This document shows, piece by piece, positions 18,489 to 28,159 of a stretch of DNA of 64,000 nucleotides (its first letter is position 1; every line of letters begins with the position of its first letter). The DNA is from Nocardia huaxiensis (GTDB taxonomy: Bacteria > Actinomycetota > Actinomycetes > Mycobacteriales > Mycobacteriaceae): the NCBI RefSeq assembly GCF_013744875.1, contig NZ_CP059399.1, positions 2,480,001 to 2,544,000 on the forward strand, written 5' to 3'. Below the pieces are notes generated by a model. It searched no databases. It had not been told where the DNA came from and saw only the letters and a program-made list of their open reading frames with translations. The position numbers and the translations under genes are program-made.

Positions 18489-19190
18489 TTATTTGGCCTG
18501 GACGGTGGCGATGCGGTTGGTCAGCATCGTGACGAACGGGGCGCGGTCCAGGGTGCCCTGCTCGAACTCCAGCAGGGCGGCGAGGTCTTCGACGGTGAGC
18601 TGGCGCAGGCGGGCGCGCAGCTGGGCGATGCTCAGCTCGGAATAGCCGAAGCGGGTGGCCACTTCGGGTTCGACGACACCGTTGCCGTTGCCATTGCTGT
18701 GGCCATTGGTGGCGGCGAGGGATTCCGTTGCGGGAGCCTCGGATTCGGTGGACTCCGATTCGGCGGCCTCCTGCACGGCCGATTCGGCGGCGACCGGTTC
18801 GGGTTCGGCGACCGGTTCGGGTTCGGCGGCGGCCGATTCGGTGACAACCGGTGCTTCGACGACCGGCTCTTCCTCCGGCGTAAAGAGGTCGAAACGGCTC
18901 TGGCGTACCGATTCCGAAGCGGCGCCAGGAGTTTGCTCGAACTCCTCGTCCTCATCGAAAGTGGCCCACTCCGGCTGCTCTTCCGGCTGATTCAGCAGCT
19001 GATCGAAAAGGGCATCGCCCTTGAGTGCGAGGCTGGTCACGAACTGCTGCACGTGCATTGTCGTCTGCAGCATCTGACTGATCGCGGTGATCGGGAAATT
19101 GAGTGCGGTCGTCGGTAGCCGACGAGTTTCCTCGAGGGCATAGACAGCGGCCCCGGCAGCGACCCGGGCCAGGAACGGAGGTCGGAACAT
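18489..19190 (-). CDS. Lipid-droplet-associated-type protein (Rv1109c-like)
   Basis: 233 residues. The N-terminal 80 form amphipathic helices ([13 protein letters not shown], then [15 protein letters not shown]). The middle is a very acidic Glu/Pro/Ala/Ser-rich linker with E-P-E-P-V-A repeats, and the C-terminus ([16 protein letters not shown]) is a helical domain. It matches the actinobacterial family next to xseA that is often annotated lipid-droplet-associated. I infer binding to lipid surfaces through the amphipathic helices. Confidence 0.75.
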   Translation of the reverse strand: MFRPPFLARVAAGAAVYALEETRRLPTTALNFPITAISQMLQTTMHVQQFVTSLALKGDALFDQLLNQPEEQPEWATFDEDEEFEQTPGAASESVRQSRFDLFTPEEEPVVEAPVVTESAAAEPEPVAEPEPVAAESAVQEAAESESTESEAPATESLAATNGHSNGNGNGVVEPEVATRFGYSELSIAQLRARLRQLTVEDLAALLEFEQGTLDRAPFVTMLTNRIATVQAK

Positions 19191-19304
19191 GCCCCTAGCC
19201 TGCCCGAAACGCCGTGTGATGCATAGGTGAGAACTCACGAAAAGTGATTCTGGTATCTGCCTCCGGGCGGCTGCGCATCACCCCGCACACGTATTCTGTG
19301 GGGC

Positions 19305-20321
19305 ATGTCCTCGGCTATCCCTTTGAACGTCGGAATCGTGCGGTCCACGTCGGGTGCCGCCGACGCACCGCTGGGTTCATCAAAAAAGCGAGTACTGCTC
19401 GCCGAACCGCGCGGCTACTGCGCCGGTGTGGATCGCGCGGTCGAAACCGTGGAGAAGGCTCTAGAGAAGCACGGCTCGCCGATCTATGTGCGCAAGGAGA
19501 TCGTGCACAACCGGCACGTGGTGGAAACCCTGCGGGAGCGCGGCGTGATCTTCGTGGACGAGACCGACGAGGTGCCGCACGGCGCGGTCGTGGTGTTCTC
19601 CGCGCACGGCGTGTCCCCGATGGTGCACGAGTCCGCGGCCGCGCGGGAACTGCACACCATCGACGCCACCTGCCCGCTGGTGACCAAGGTGCATCAGGAA
19701 GCCAAGCGTTTCGCGCGCGACGACTTCGACATTCTGCTCATCGGCCACGAAGGGCACGAGGAGGTCGAGGGCACCGCGGGCGAGGCGCCCGACCACGTGC
19801 AGCTGGTCGACGGGCCCGACTCGGTCGACAAGGTCACCGTGCGCGACGAGAACAAGGTGATCTGGCTTTCGCAGACCACGCTCTCGGTCGACGAGACCAT
19901 GGAGACCGTGCAGCGGCTGCGGCAGAAGTTCCCGAAGCTGCAGGATCCGCCGAGCGACGACATCTGCTACGCCACCTCCAACCGGCAGACCGCGGTCAAG
20001 GCCATGGCGCCGGAATGCGATCTGGTGATCGTGGTGGGTTCGCGCAACTCCTCCAACTCGGTGCGGCTGGTCGAGGTCGCGCTCACCGCGGGCGCGGGCG
20101 CGGCGCATCTGGTCGACTACGCCAAGGAAGTGGATCCGGCGTGGCTGGAGGGCGTGCGCACCATCGGCGTCACCTCCGGGGCCTCGGTGCCGGAGATCCT
20201 CGTGGAGGGCGTGCTGGAACTGCTCGCCGAGCACGGCTTCGGTGAGGTGCAGCCGGTGACCACCGCCAACGAGACCCTGGTGTTCTCGCTGCCGCGTGAG
20301 CTGCGCGCCGCGCGCCAGTAA
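19305..20321 (+). CDS. ispH: 4-hydroxy-3-methylbut-2-enyl diphosphate reductase
   Basis: 338-residue IspH/LytB, the last enzyme of the MEP isoprenoid pathway; a [4Fe-4S] enzyme making IPP and DMAPP. The three cluster cysteines are in [14 protein letters not shown] and I-C-Y-A-T-S-N-R-Q. The ATG at 19305 has TATTCT exactly 7 nt upstream (19292-19297), so the mRNA is probably leaderless. Position matches Rv1110. Confidence 0.96.
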   Translation: MSSAIPLNVGIVRSTSGAADAPLGSSKKRVLLAEPRGYCAGVDRAVETVEKALEKHGSPIYVRKEIVHNRHVVETLRERGVIFVDETDEVPHGAVVVFSAHGVSPMVHESAAARELHTIDATCPLVTKVHQEAKRFARDDFDILLIGHEGHEEVEGTAGEAPDHVQLVDGPDSVDKVTVRDENKVIWLSQTTLSVDETMETVQRLRQKFPKLQDPPSDDICYATSNRQTAVKAMAPECDLVIVVGSRNSSNSVRLVEVALTAGAGAAHLVDYAKEVDPAWLEGVRTIGVTSGASVPEILVEGVLELLAEHGFGEVQPVTTANETLVFSLPRELRAARQ

Positions 20322-20343
20322 CGCACAACGGCTGGAGAAAACA

Positions 20344-20372
20344 CGAATCCCCGCACTGTGTGCGGGGATTCG
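20344..20372. terminator. Bidirectional terminator after ispH
   Basis: CGAATCCCCGCAC (20344-20356), loop TGT, GTGCGGGGATTCG (20360-20372). Perfect 13-bp stem between convergent genes. Confidence 0.85.
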
Positions 20373-20392
20373 CTGCTTCTCGGAGAGACTGC

Positions 20393-21418
20393 TCAGCGTT
20401 CGATGCGGCCCGAATCGCGTTCGCGGTAGCGGACATTGGGGCGCGGATGCGGCGGGACCTCGCCATTGGGGTTGCGGCGGCGGCGCGGTTCGCCCTGCTG
20501 GACGTTCGGCTGGCCGTTTCGCTCCGGGGCGGCACGGCGGCCGGGGGCGGGCTTGCGTTCGCCGGGTGCGGCGGGCTTGCGCTCGGCGGGCTGGGCCGCG
20601 GCCTGCCGGTCGGCGGTCTTGGCGGCGCGGGCGCGGTCCGGCTGGCGGTTACCGCGCGCGGCCGGGCGGCCCGTGCGGGTGCGTTCCGGAGCCGACTGAT
20701 CCTCGGCGCGGCCACGATCCGCGGCGGCGCGGCCCCGGGCTGTCTCGGCGGCCGGACGGTTCGCGTTCACGCGCGGCGGGCGCTCGGCCGTGCGGCCTGC
20801 GGGGCGGCGGGACGGGCGAGCGGTGGCCTCGGCGTCGGTATCGGCGGTGGCTTCCTCGGAGGTACCCCGGAAGCGTCGTCTGGCGGGGTCCTTGGAGTCG
20901 GCCGGGCGGGTGCGCTGGCCGCGGGCGGCGGCCGACCGGGCGGGGCGCGAGCGCGGGGTGCGCTGACCGCCGGAACCGGATTCCTCTTCGCGGCGGTGCA
21001 GGAACACGCGGACCGCGCCGACGGCGAGCACCAGCACGGTGGCCAGGGCCATGGTGGGGAAGCGGTTCACCAGGGGGATGGCCAGATTGAGTAGGAGCTC
21101 CTTCGGATTGCCGGAGCTGCCCAGCATCAACTGATAGGCCACCGGAACCGCGACGAACAAAAGCAGCGGCGGCAGCACCATGGCGGTGAAAAGCCCTCTG
21201 TACCGGACGATGAGCGCCGCGAGCAGACAGCCGACCACATACAGCGTGGCGAACGTACCGGTCAGCTCGGTACCGCCGCGTGAATCGATGAAGAAACCGA
21301 TGAACGTGCAGGTCACCGCAACCAGCACGGCCGCCCCGGCCGGAACGCCGGGGACCGTCGGCAAGATCGACCGGTGCGACGACGGCACCTCGGCTCGCTC
21401 GTTCTGGGTAACTGCCAC
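20393..21418 (-). CDS. DUF6542 membrane protein with basic tail
   Basis: 341 residues. Four hydrophobic segments in the first 135 residues (including A-A-V-L-V-A-V-T-C-T-F-I-G-F-F and F-T-A-M-V-L-P-P-L-L-L-F-V-A-V) form the DUF6542 domain. The remaining 200 residues are an extremely Arg/Pro/Ala/Gly-rich, probably disordered cytoplasmic tail. The GTG at 21418 has TAGTGT exactly 7 nt upstream, supporting a leaderless start there. Position matches Rv1111c. Function unknown. Confidence 0.85.
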   Translation of the reverse strand: MAVTQNERAEVPSSHRSILPTVPGVPAGAAVLVAVTCTFIGFFIDSRGGTELTGTFATLYVVGCLLAALIVRYRGLFTAMVLPPLLLFVAVPVAYQLMLGSSGNPKELLLNLAIPLVNRFPTMALATVLVLAVGAVRVFLHRREEESGSGGQRTPRSRPARSAAARGQRTRPADSKDPARRRFRGTSEEATADTDAEATARPSRRPAGRTAERPPRVNANRPAAETARGRAAADRGRAEDQSAPERTRTGRPAARGNRQPDRARAAKTADRQAAAQPAERKPAAPGERKPAPGRRAAPERNGQPNVQQGEPRRRRNPNGEVPPHPRPNVRYRERDSGRIER

Positions 21419-21512
21419 GAAAAGCACACTAAATCATTGCGATGCTTCGCGAGGTAGACGACATCACGCGGGTGTGAAGCAACCCTCACCCGCGCGTGCT
21501 CGAGGCGGTGAA

Positions 21513-22655
21513 TTACGGGTTCAGATTCTCCGCGAAGCCGACCGCGCGCGGCCACGATTCCACCCGCTGAATTTCGGGTACCGGAGCCTCCGCGATCTCG
21601 AGATCGTGGAGTTTGCGGGCCGTCACCATGACCCGCGATTCCACCGACGCCACAGTGTGATTGAAGGAGTCCACCGCCTTGCCCAATTGCGCGCCCAGCC
21701 GGTCCAGATGCTTGCCGGTGGTACTCAGGCGGGTGTAGAGCTCGCGGCCCAGCTGCTGGATCAGCGCCATGTCGGCGGACATGGCCTCCTGTCGCCAGCC
21801 GAGCGCGACCGTGCGCAGCAGGGCCATCAGCGTGGTGGGCGTGGCGAGCACCACATTCCGGGTGAAGGCGTATTCGAGGAGGGCCGAATCGGTGCCGAGC
21901 GCGGCATCCAGGAACGGGTCGCCCGGGACGAACAGGACCACGAACTCGGGGGCGGGATCGAAGGCCGTCCAATACTCCTTGGCGGCGAGCTGATCGACGT
22001 GGTTGCGCAGATGCCGGGCGTGCTTGGCCAGATGGCCGTCGCGCTCGCGCGGATCCTCGGTGCCGGCGGCGTCCAGATAGGCCGAGAACGGGACCTTGGA
22101 ATCCACCACGATGTGGCGGCCGCCCGCCAGATGCACCACCAGATCCGGGCGCACCACGCCGTCCGTGCCGCCGCGGCGGGTGACCTGGGTGTCGAAATCG
22201 CAGTGCTTGGTCATGCCCGCGAGTTCCACCACGCGCTCCAATTGGATCTCGCCCCAGCGGCCGCGCACCTGCGGGGCGCGCAGGGCGGCCACCAATTGGC
22301 CGGTCTGCGTGGACAGTTGGTGCGACATGCGCTGCATGCCCGCAACCTGTTCGCGCAGACCCGAATACGCGTTGATGCGGTTGTGCTCGACCTCCTGGAT
22401 GTGGCGGTTGAGCGTGCCGACCGCCTCGCGTAGCGGTTCCACCAGCGTGCCGATGGCATGGGACTGCCGCCGCGCCGCATCCTCGCTGGCCGCGCCCAGT
22501 GACTGCCGCAACAGACGTTCGTTGTCGCGCATGGCCGCTAATCGCGCCTCGGCCACCGCCGCGCGCTGACCCGCCCGCGCGGCATGCCCCAGCCAGCCGA
22601 CAGCCAGCCCGGAGAGGAACACCAACAGCAGCGCAAACAGCATCGGTGCGGTCAT
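21513..22655 (-). CDS. rmuC: DNA recombination protein RmuC
   Basis: 380 residues: N-terminal membrane helix (M-L-F-A-L-L-L-V-F-L-S-G-L-A-V-G-W-L), coiled coil, and the RmuC domain with G-R-W-G-E-I-Q-L-E and V-V-D-S-K-V-P-F. RmuC limits inversions at short inverted repeats in E. coli and is nuclease-like. The frame upstream of ATG 22655 stays open only because it runs through a 45-bp tandem repeat, so longer starts are rejected. Confidence 0.9.
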   Translation of the reverse strand: MTAPMLFALLLVFLSGLAVGWLGHAARAGQRAAVAEARLAAMRDNERLLRQSLGAASEDAARRQSHAIGTLVEPLREAVGTLNRHIQEVEHNRINAYSGLREQVAGMQRMSHQLSTQTGQLVAALRAPQVRGRWGEIQLERVVELAGMTKHCDFDTQVTRRGGTDGVVRPDLVVHLAGGRHIVVDSKVPFSAYLDAAGTEDPRERDGHLAKHARHLRNHVDQLAAKEYWTAFDPAPEFVVLFVPGDPFLDAALGTDSALLEYAFTRNVVLATPTTLMALLRTVALGWRQEAMSADMALIQQLGRELYTRLSTTGKHLDRLGAQLGKAVDSFNHTVASVESRVMVTARKLHDLEIAEAPVPEIQRVESWPRAVGFAENLNP

Positions 22656-22758
22656 GAGTGCAGATAGTGCCGCATCCCACCGACAAAAGTGCGAATCCAG
22701 CAACCGCTCGGCACATTTCGTCCGTATTGAGGAGGAGGTTCTGAAACTCTTCAGACTT

Positions 22759-22785
22759 CTCAGGGGCTTCGCTCCCGAACCCCCA
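22759..22785. repeat. Intergenic hairpin repeat, copy 2
   Basis: CTCAGGGGCTTCGCTCCCGA followed by ACCCCCA, one base different from the copy at 7933-7959. A truncated third copy (CTCAGGGGCTTCGCG) begins at 23129. Confidence 0.55.
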
Positions 22786-22802
22786 ACGGCGAGAACGCTG
22801 GA

Positions 22803-22978
22803 CGTTCGGGGGCTGCGCCGCGAACCGGCCGAGCGGCACAGTGTGGGCGGCTGAGGGCCGTACCGCGTGCCCGCCGGGTGGCACTGTGGGGGCGGCTGAG
22901 GGCCGTACCGCGTGCCCGCCGGGTGGCACTGTGGGGGCGGCCGACAGCTGTACCGCCAGCCCGCCGAGCGACACGGGG
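22803..22978. repeat. 45-bp GC-rich minisatellite between rmuC and sbcD
   Basis: Two identical 45-bp units (22848-22892 and 22893-22937, beginning CGGCTGAGGGCCGTACCGCG), flanked by a diverged unit before (22803-22847) and a shortened one after (22938-22978). More decayed relatives run to about 23140. The unit is a multiple of 3, so all frames stay open; one minus frame reads RPHSATRRARGTALS per unit. The rest of 22656-23247 holds only the hairpin repeat and the sbcD promoter region. Confidence 0.85.
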
Positions 22979-23247
22979 CGGCAAGTGTGCGCGGCGGGGG
23001 CCGCGCGTGGAACCGACTGAGTGACATCAGAGGTGGGTGTCCCGGGGCGTGCCGCGAGCCCGCCGAGCGGCGCAGCGGTGGGTGGCCGAGGTTCGCACCT
23101 CGAGCTCGTTGTGCGGCAGAGCGGTGCGCTCAGGGGCTTCGCGCGGAATCCTGTGGGGCAATCGGTGCGCAATACACCGGCGTGTTTTCGACACGGGCTG
23201 TGGGTTGGCGAACTACTTGTCGGGGGGATCGCCTACGGTCTCGGGTC

Positions 23248-24564
23248 ATGCGGATCCTGCACACCTCCGACTGGCATATCGGGCGCACCTTTCATGGCGT
23301 CGATCTGCTTGCCGACCAGGAGTGTTCGCTGCGTGCCATGGCGGAGCTGGTGGCGGCGGAGGGGGTGGATGTGGTGGTGCTGCCGGGGGATGTGTACGAC
23401 CGGTCCATTCCGAGTGCGGACGCTATTGCGGTGTGCAATCGGGGATTCGAGGCAATTCGGGCGGCGGGGGCAACCATTGTGGCCACGTCCGGCAATCATG
23501 ATTCGCCGACGCGGCTGGGGGCACTGGGGAGTTTCGCGGCGGCGGGCGGGCTGCATCTGCGGTGTGCGATCCGGGATGTGGCGCGGCCGGTAGTGCTGGC
23601 CGATGAGCACGGGGAGGTCGCGTTCTACGGAATCCCGTATCTGGAGCCGGACATCACCCGGGTGGAACTGGGTGTGCCGCAGGCGCGTTCGCACGCGGAG
23701 ATTCTGGACGCGGCCATGGGGTTGATCCGGGGGGATCTGGCGGCGCGGGCCGCAGCGGCGGGTGCGGGCGGTAGCAGGCCGCGCACGGTGGTGCTGGCGC
23801 ATGCCTTCGTGGTGGGCGGGGAGGCCACCGGGTCGGAGCGGTCCATTTCGGTCGGCGGCGTGGAGACCGTGCCGCAGTCGGCCTTCGACGGCATCGACTA
23901 TGTGGCGCTCGGCCATCTGCATTCGCCGCAGACGCTGTCGGATTCCGTCCGGTATTCCGGTTCGCCCCTGCCGTATTCGTTCGGCGAGCGTTCCCATCGC
24001 AAGGCCGTGTGGATCATCGATCTCGATGCGTCCGGCCTCGCCGGGGTGACCCGGCACGAACTGCCGGTGGTGCGCGGGCTCAGCCAACTCACCGGAGAGC
24101 TCGACACCCTGCTCACCGACCCCGGGTACGCCGAGGCCGAAACCCATTACGTCTCCGCCACACTCACCGACCACGCCCGCCCGGTCGACGCCCTGCGCCG
24201 CCTGCGCGACCGCTTCCCGCACGCCGTCCACGTGGAATGGCAGCGCCCCGAAGGCAATCCGGAACTGCGCTACCGCGAACGCGTGCACGGTTGCCGCGAC
24301 GCCGAGATCGCGCACAGCTTCCTCACCGACGTGCGCGGTGCGCCGACCGCCGGTGAAATGGGCTGGGTCGAACGCGCCCTCGCGGCGGCGGTGCGCGAGA
24401 AGGACGGCCCGAAGCGGACCCCGGAGCCCGGCGATGCCGCCGAGGACCTATCCGCGTCGCGCGTCACGCCCACCGCCGAGTCCGGGCGGCCGGTCGATGA
24501 TGAGCCGCGCGGGCTGTTCGACGAGTACGAAACCGGTGGCCCGGCTGCTGGATTGACCGCATGA
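23248..24564 (+). CDS. sbcD: Exonuclease SbcCD subunit D (Mre11 family)
   Basis: 438 residues. The calcineurin-like phosphoesterase motifs are in order: H-T-S-D-W-H-I-G (residues 5-12), V-L-P-G-D-V-Y-D, T-S-G-N-H-D-S, V-L-A-H-A-F and G-H-L-H. With SbcC it opens hairpins and processes DNA ends. The C-terminus extends past the family core with an acidic disordered tail. TACGGT lies 8 nt before ATG 23248. Its stop overlaps (ATGA) a 69-codon frame that leads into sbcC. Confidence 0.95.
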   Translation: MRILHTSDWHIGRTFHGVDLLADQECSLRAMAELVAAEGVDVVVLPGDVYDRSIPSADAIAVCNRGFEAIRAAGATIVATSGNHDSPTRLGALGSFAAAGGLHLRCAIRDVARPVVLADEHGEVAFYGIPYLEPDITRVELGVPQARSHAEILDAAMGLIRGDLAARAAAAGAGGSRPRTVVLAHAFVVGGEATGSERSISVGGVETVPQSAFDGIDYVALGHLHSPQTLSDSVRYSGSPLPYSFGERSHRKAVWIIDLDASGLAGVTRHELPVVRGLSQLTGELDTLLTDPGYAEAETHYVSATLTDHARPVDALRRLRDRFPHAVHVEWQRPEGNPELRYRERVHGCRDAEIAHSFLTDVRGAPTAGEMGWVERALAAAVREKDGPKRTPEPGDAAEDLSASRVTPTAESGRPVDDEPRGLFDEYETGGPAAGLTA

Positions 24565-24730
24565 GCGGAGTTGGTCACCGCGCTGTGACGCGCCCGCCGG
24601 GCAGTCGCGCGCGCGGAGTAGTCGGCCGCGCTGTGGCGCGCCGCGGCATGGGCGGAGTAGTCGGTCGCGCTGCGGCGTGTCCGTTAGGCGGCCGTGTGCG
24701 CGGAGTTGTTGGATTGTGCGTGGCGGAAAC
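24563..24730. repeat. Degenerate tandem repeat between sbcD and sbcC
   Basis: About four copies of a 40-48 bp unit starting GCGGAGT(A/T)GTCGG and containing CGCGCTG(T/C)GGCG fill the gap between the two subunit genes. A frame from ATG 24561 (overlapping the sbcD stop) to 24770 stays open across them. Confidence 0.7.
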
Positions 24731-24745
24731 GGAAGGGGGCGCCGC

Positions 24746-27700
24746 GTGCGGCTGCATCGACTCGAACTGACCGCCTTCGGTCCGTTCGCCGATACCGCTG
24801 TCGTGGATTTCGACGAGCTCGGGGCCGACGGGTTGTTTCTGCTGCACGGGCAGACCGGTGCGGGCAAGACCACCGTGCTGGATGCCATTGCCTTCGCGCT
24901 CTACGGCAGCGTGCCGGGAGCGCGCGCGGAGAGCAAGCGGCTGCACTCCGATCACGCCGACGAGCAGACGCCGCCGCGAGTATCGCTGGAGGCCACCATC
25001 GGCGGCCGCCGCCTGCGGCTGATCCGCACACCCGAATTCCAGCGCCCGAGCAAGCGCGCGAAAACCGGGTGGGTGAAGGAGAACGCCTCCGCCACCCTGG
25101 AGTGGCTCGACGGCCGCGGCCAGAATCTGGCCCGCATCCCCGATATCGGCGACGAGGTGCTGCGCCTGCTCGGTATGAGCGCCGACCAGTTCTTCCAGGT
25201 CGTCCTCCTGCCCCAGGGCGACTTCGCCCGATTTCTGCGCGCCCACAACGAGGAACGCGAGAAGCTCCTCGAAAAGCTCTTCGACACCGAACGTTTCGGC
25301 ACCGCCGAACAGTGGCTCGTCGACAAACGCCGGGCCGGCAGCGCGGACCTGGACTCCCGCAAACAGAGCATCGACCGCCTCATCGCCCAGGTGGGCGTGG
25401 CCGCGGGCCTCCCCGCCACCGAAACCGCCGGCATCCTCGAATCCGTCGACTGGTCCCAGCGCCTGCTCGCTGGAGCCCGCGCCACCGTCGCGAGCACCTC
25501 CGCGGATCTCGAACAGCGCCAAGCAGATTCGGCCCGAGTCCGCGCGTCCGCCGAATCCCTGCGCGCGCTGCACGAACTGCACCGCCGTCGCACGCTCGCG
25601 CGAACCCGGCTCGCCGACTTCCACGCCGGCGCCGTCCTCCGCGAATCACTCGCCGCCGAACTGGCCCTGGCCCGCCGCGCCGAACCGGTCGCCACCGCCC
25701 TGGCGGAGGCCCGCGCCGCCGCAACCACCCTGCGCCGCCGCGAAGGCAATGCCGTCCGCGCCGCCGAACAGCTGGCCGCCCGCCTGCTCCAGCCCGCCAG
25801 CGCCGAACTCGACGGAACTGCTTGGGCAGCACAAGATCTCGCGTCGGAGGAGCTGGCCACCACCGATCTCGCGATCGAACTGGAAGCACTGGAGCCCGTA
25901 CCGGAACCAGGGTCGGGCCGGGTACCGCGGGAAACAACCGGCATGGCCGCCGTCGCTCCGCGTCGAGATCCGCGGTTCGGGGACTCGGATCCGAACGGAA
26001 CGGCACGTGGCGCTGAGGGATCGCAGTCTCAGGCGATTCCGACGCCCGATGGGAGCCGTTGGAGCGCTACCGGATCGGCGAGCGGCCCGGAGGTTTCCGG
26101 TGCGGGGAGCTGTGGGGTGGGGTCGGGGGAACCGGCCGGGTTGTCGGCGGTCGTGGGTGATGCGGTGGTCGATCGGGGGACGGGGCGCCGCGTGGGTGGG
26201 CTGGATGTCGCGGTACGGGTGTGGAGTGCGCAGATCGGGGCGTTGGACGAGGTGCGCGCCGACGCTACGGCGGCGGCCGAGTTGACCGGAGAGCTGGCGC
26301 GGTTGCGGGCGGAGCAGGCGGCGCTGGCGGCGCAGCTGGGGGAGCTGCGCAGGCGGCGGGATGCGGTGCCGGAGGCCCTTGTGGGAGTACAGGTTCGGCT
26401 GCGGGCGGCGACCGATGCGAAGGCTGGGCTGGCTGCGCTGGAGGTCGAGTGTGAGCGGTTGCGGACCGCCGCGAAGGCGGTTGTCGAACTGGAGCGGCGG
26501 CGGGCTGAGCTGGCCGGGGCCACGGCCGGATTCGAGTCCGCTCGGGCCGCGCACCTGGATGCTCGGGAGCGCACGCTCGCGTTGCGGGAGCAGCGGTTGG
26601 CGGGGATGGCGGCCGAGCTCGCCGCAGCGCTGGTGGCGGGGGAGCCGTGCAGTGTGTGCGGGTCGGCGGACCATCCCGCGCCTGCCACGGCGACCGCGCA
26701 GGCGGTGTCGAAGGAGGCCGAGGAGGCCGCGCTGGCTGTGGAGCGGAAGGCCGAGGCAGCGCGGGAGCGGGCGGGGCAGCAGGTCGCGGAGCTGGAGCGG
26801 ATCATCGAGGTGCTGGTCGAGCGCGGGGGTGATGCGGACAAGGCCGAATTGGCTGCCGCGCTGAACGATTCCACGAACCGGCAGACCGAGGCCCGGAAGC
26901 TGGCCGGTGCGGTCGACGCGCTCACCGCCGAGTTCGAACGGCTGCGGGCCGACGAGACTCGGGTGCAGGATGAGCTGCGGGAGTGCGAAAGCCGCAGCAG
27001 TGCCACGATGGAGCGCATCGTGGCGGCCGATCGGCGGCTCGCCGAGCTGACCGAGCGGTTGCGTGCCGCCGCAGGTGCCGACGGCACCGTCGACCGCCGC
27101 CGGGCTCGACTGGAGACTCTGGTGTCGGAAGCCGCCGCCTTGCGTGAGGCGCGCACCGAGGTCGCCTCGGCCCGCGATCAGGTCGCCGCGCTGGCGCTGC
27201 GGGTCGAAAAGCTTTCGTACGAGGCAGGTCTCGTGGAATCGGCACCGCCCGTCATGGGGGAGAACGGGCCGGATTACACGGTCCTCGCGGAGTACGCGCG
27301 CGCCGTGGACGCCGCCTCCCGCACCGCCCAGCAGCAAGCGGATATCGAGGCGAAGCTGGCCGAGGCCGAGGGGGCCCGCGCGCACGCCGAGGCGGTGCTG
27401 GCCGAGCCGGAGATCCAGGCGGTCGCCGACGCCGATCCGGGTGACCTCGAAGTAGCGGAATCGGCTGTGGCCCAAGCGCAATCAGCTCTCGAAAGCGCTG
27501 TCGCCGCACACGCCGAGGCCGCTCGCCGGGTGGAACAGCTCGAAGATCTGTGCAGTCAGCTGTGGGCCGCGGTGGATCGCATCGCACCGTTGCAGCGCGC
27601 GCACAATGAACTGTCCCGGCTGGCCGATGTGGTCTCCGGCCGCGGTGAGAACAACCGCCGCATGTCCCTGCGGTCGTACGTGCTCGCTGCCCGCTTGGAG

Positions 27701-28150
27701 GAGGTCGCTCTCGCCGGTTCGGTGCGCCTGCGCCGAATGTCCGGTGGCCGTTACGAATTCGTTCACACCGACGCCGCCGGTTCATACGGCCGCCGCGGCG
27801 GCCTGGGCCTCGACATCCGAGACGACTACACCGGCGCGATCCGCCCCGCCAAAACCCTCTCCGGCGGTGAAACCTTCATGGCCTCACTGGCTTTGGCGCT
27901 TGGCCTGGCCGATGTGGTGTCCGCCGAAGCCGGTGGCCTGGTCATGGACACCCTCTTCATCGACGAGGGTTTCGGCAGCCTCGACGCCGACACCCTCGAC
28001 GCCGTCATGGGCGTCCTCGACGAACTCCGTTCCGGCGGAAGGGTTGTCGGCGTCGTCTCACACGTGGACGAAATGCGTCAGCGCATCCCCAGCCGCCTGC
28101 ACGTCATCCGCGGCCGCAACGGTTCCAGGCTGGAAACCACCGTCGCCTGA
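24746..28150 (+). CDS. sbcC: Exonuclease SbcCD subunit C (Rad50-like ATPase)
   Basis: 1134-residue SMC-type ATPase. Walker A G-Q-T-G-A-G-K-T-T is near the N-terminus (residues 37-45), the zinc hook P-C-S-V-C-G at residues 634-639 splits two long coiled coils, and the C-terminus has L-S-G-G-E-T-F and L-F-I-D-E-G-F-G-S-L-D. The GTG at 24746 follows GGAAGGGGG. Around residues 380-490, inside the first coiled coil, there is a Gly/Pro/Ser/Arg-rich stretch that cannot form coiled coil; this is unusual for the family. Confidence 0.95.
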   Translation: MRLHRLELTAFGPFADTAVVDFDELGADGLFLLHGQTGAGKTTVLDAIAFALYGSVPGARAESKRLHSDHADEQTPPRVSLEATIGGRRLRLIRTPEFQRPSKRAKTGWVKENASATLEWLDGRGQNLARIPDIGDEVLRLLGMSADQFFQVVLLPQGDFARFLRAHNEEREKLLEKLFDTERFGTAEQWLVDKRRAGSADLDSRKQSIDRLIAQVGVAAGLPATETAGILESVDWSQRLLAGARATVASTSADLEQRQADSARVRASAESLRALHELHRRRTLARTRLADFHAGAVLRESLAAELALARRAEPVATALAEARAAATTLRRREGNAVRAAEQLAARLLQPASAELDGTAWAAQDLASEELATTDLAIELEALEPVPEPGSGRVPRETTGMAAVAPRRDPRFGDSDPNGTARGAEGSQSQAIPTPDGSRWSATGSASGPEVSGAGSCGVGSGEPAGLSAVVGDAVVDRGTGRRVGGLDVAVRVWSAQIGALDEVRADATAAAELTGELARLRAEQAALAAQLGELRRRRDAVPEALVGVQVRLRAATDAKAGLAALEVECERLRTAAKAVVELERRRAELAGATAGFESARAAHLDARERTLALREQRLAGMAAELAAALVAGEPCSVCGSADHPAPATATAQAVSKEAEEAALAVERKAEAARERAGQQVAELERIIEVLVERGGDADKAELAAALNDSTNRQTEARKLAGAVDALTAEFERLRADETRVQDELRECESRSSATMERIVAADRRLAELTERLRAAAGADGTVDRRRARLETLVSEAAALREARTEVASARDQVAALALRVEKLSYEAGLVESAPPVMGENGPDYTVLAEYARAVDAASRTAQQQADIEAKLAEAEGARAHAEAVLAEPEIQAVADADPGDLEVAESAVAQAQSALESAVAAHAEAARRVEQLEDLCSQLWAAVDRIAPLQRAHNELSRLADVVSGRGENNRRMSLRSYVLAARLEEVALAGSVRLRRMSGGRYEFVHTDAAGSYGRRGGLGLDIRDDYTGAIRPAKTLSGGETFMASLALALGLADVVSAEAGGLVMDTLFIDEGFGSLDADTLDAVMGVLDELRSGGRVVGVVSHVDEMRQRIPSRLHVIRGRNGSRLETTVA

Positions 28151-28159
28151 GCGTCGGCG

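Noticed and set aside
22803..22978. CRISPR array
   Set aside because: Units are directly adjacent with no unique spacers and no cas genes nearby; same for the 29-bp repeat at 58098.
21313..23172. Long minus-strand frames across the rmuC upstream region
   Set aside because: They stay open only because the 45-bp repeat is a multiple of 3; product is low-complexity Pro/Arg/Ala and rmuC has a good internal start at 22655.
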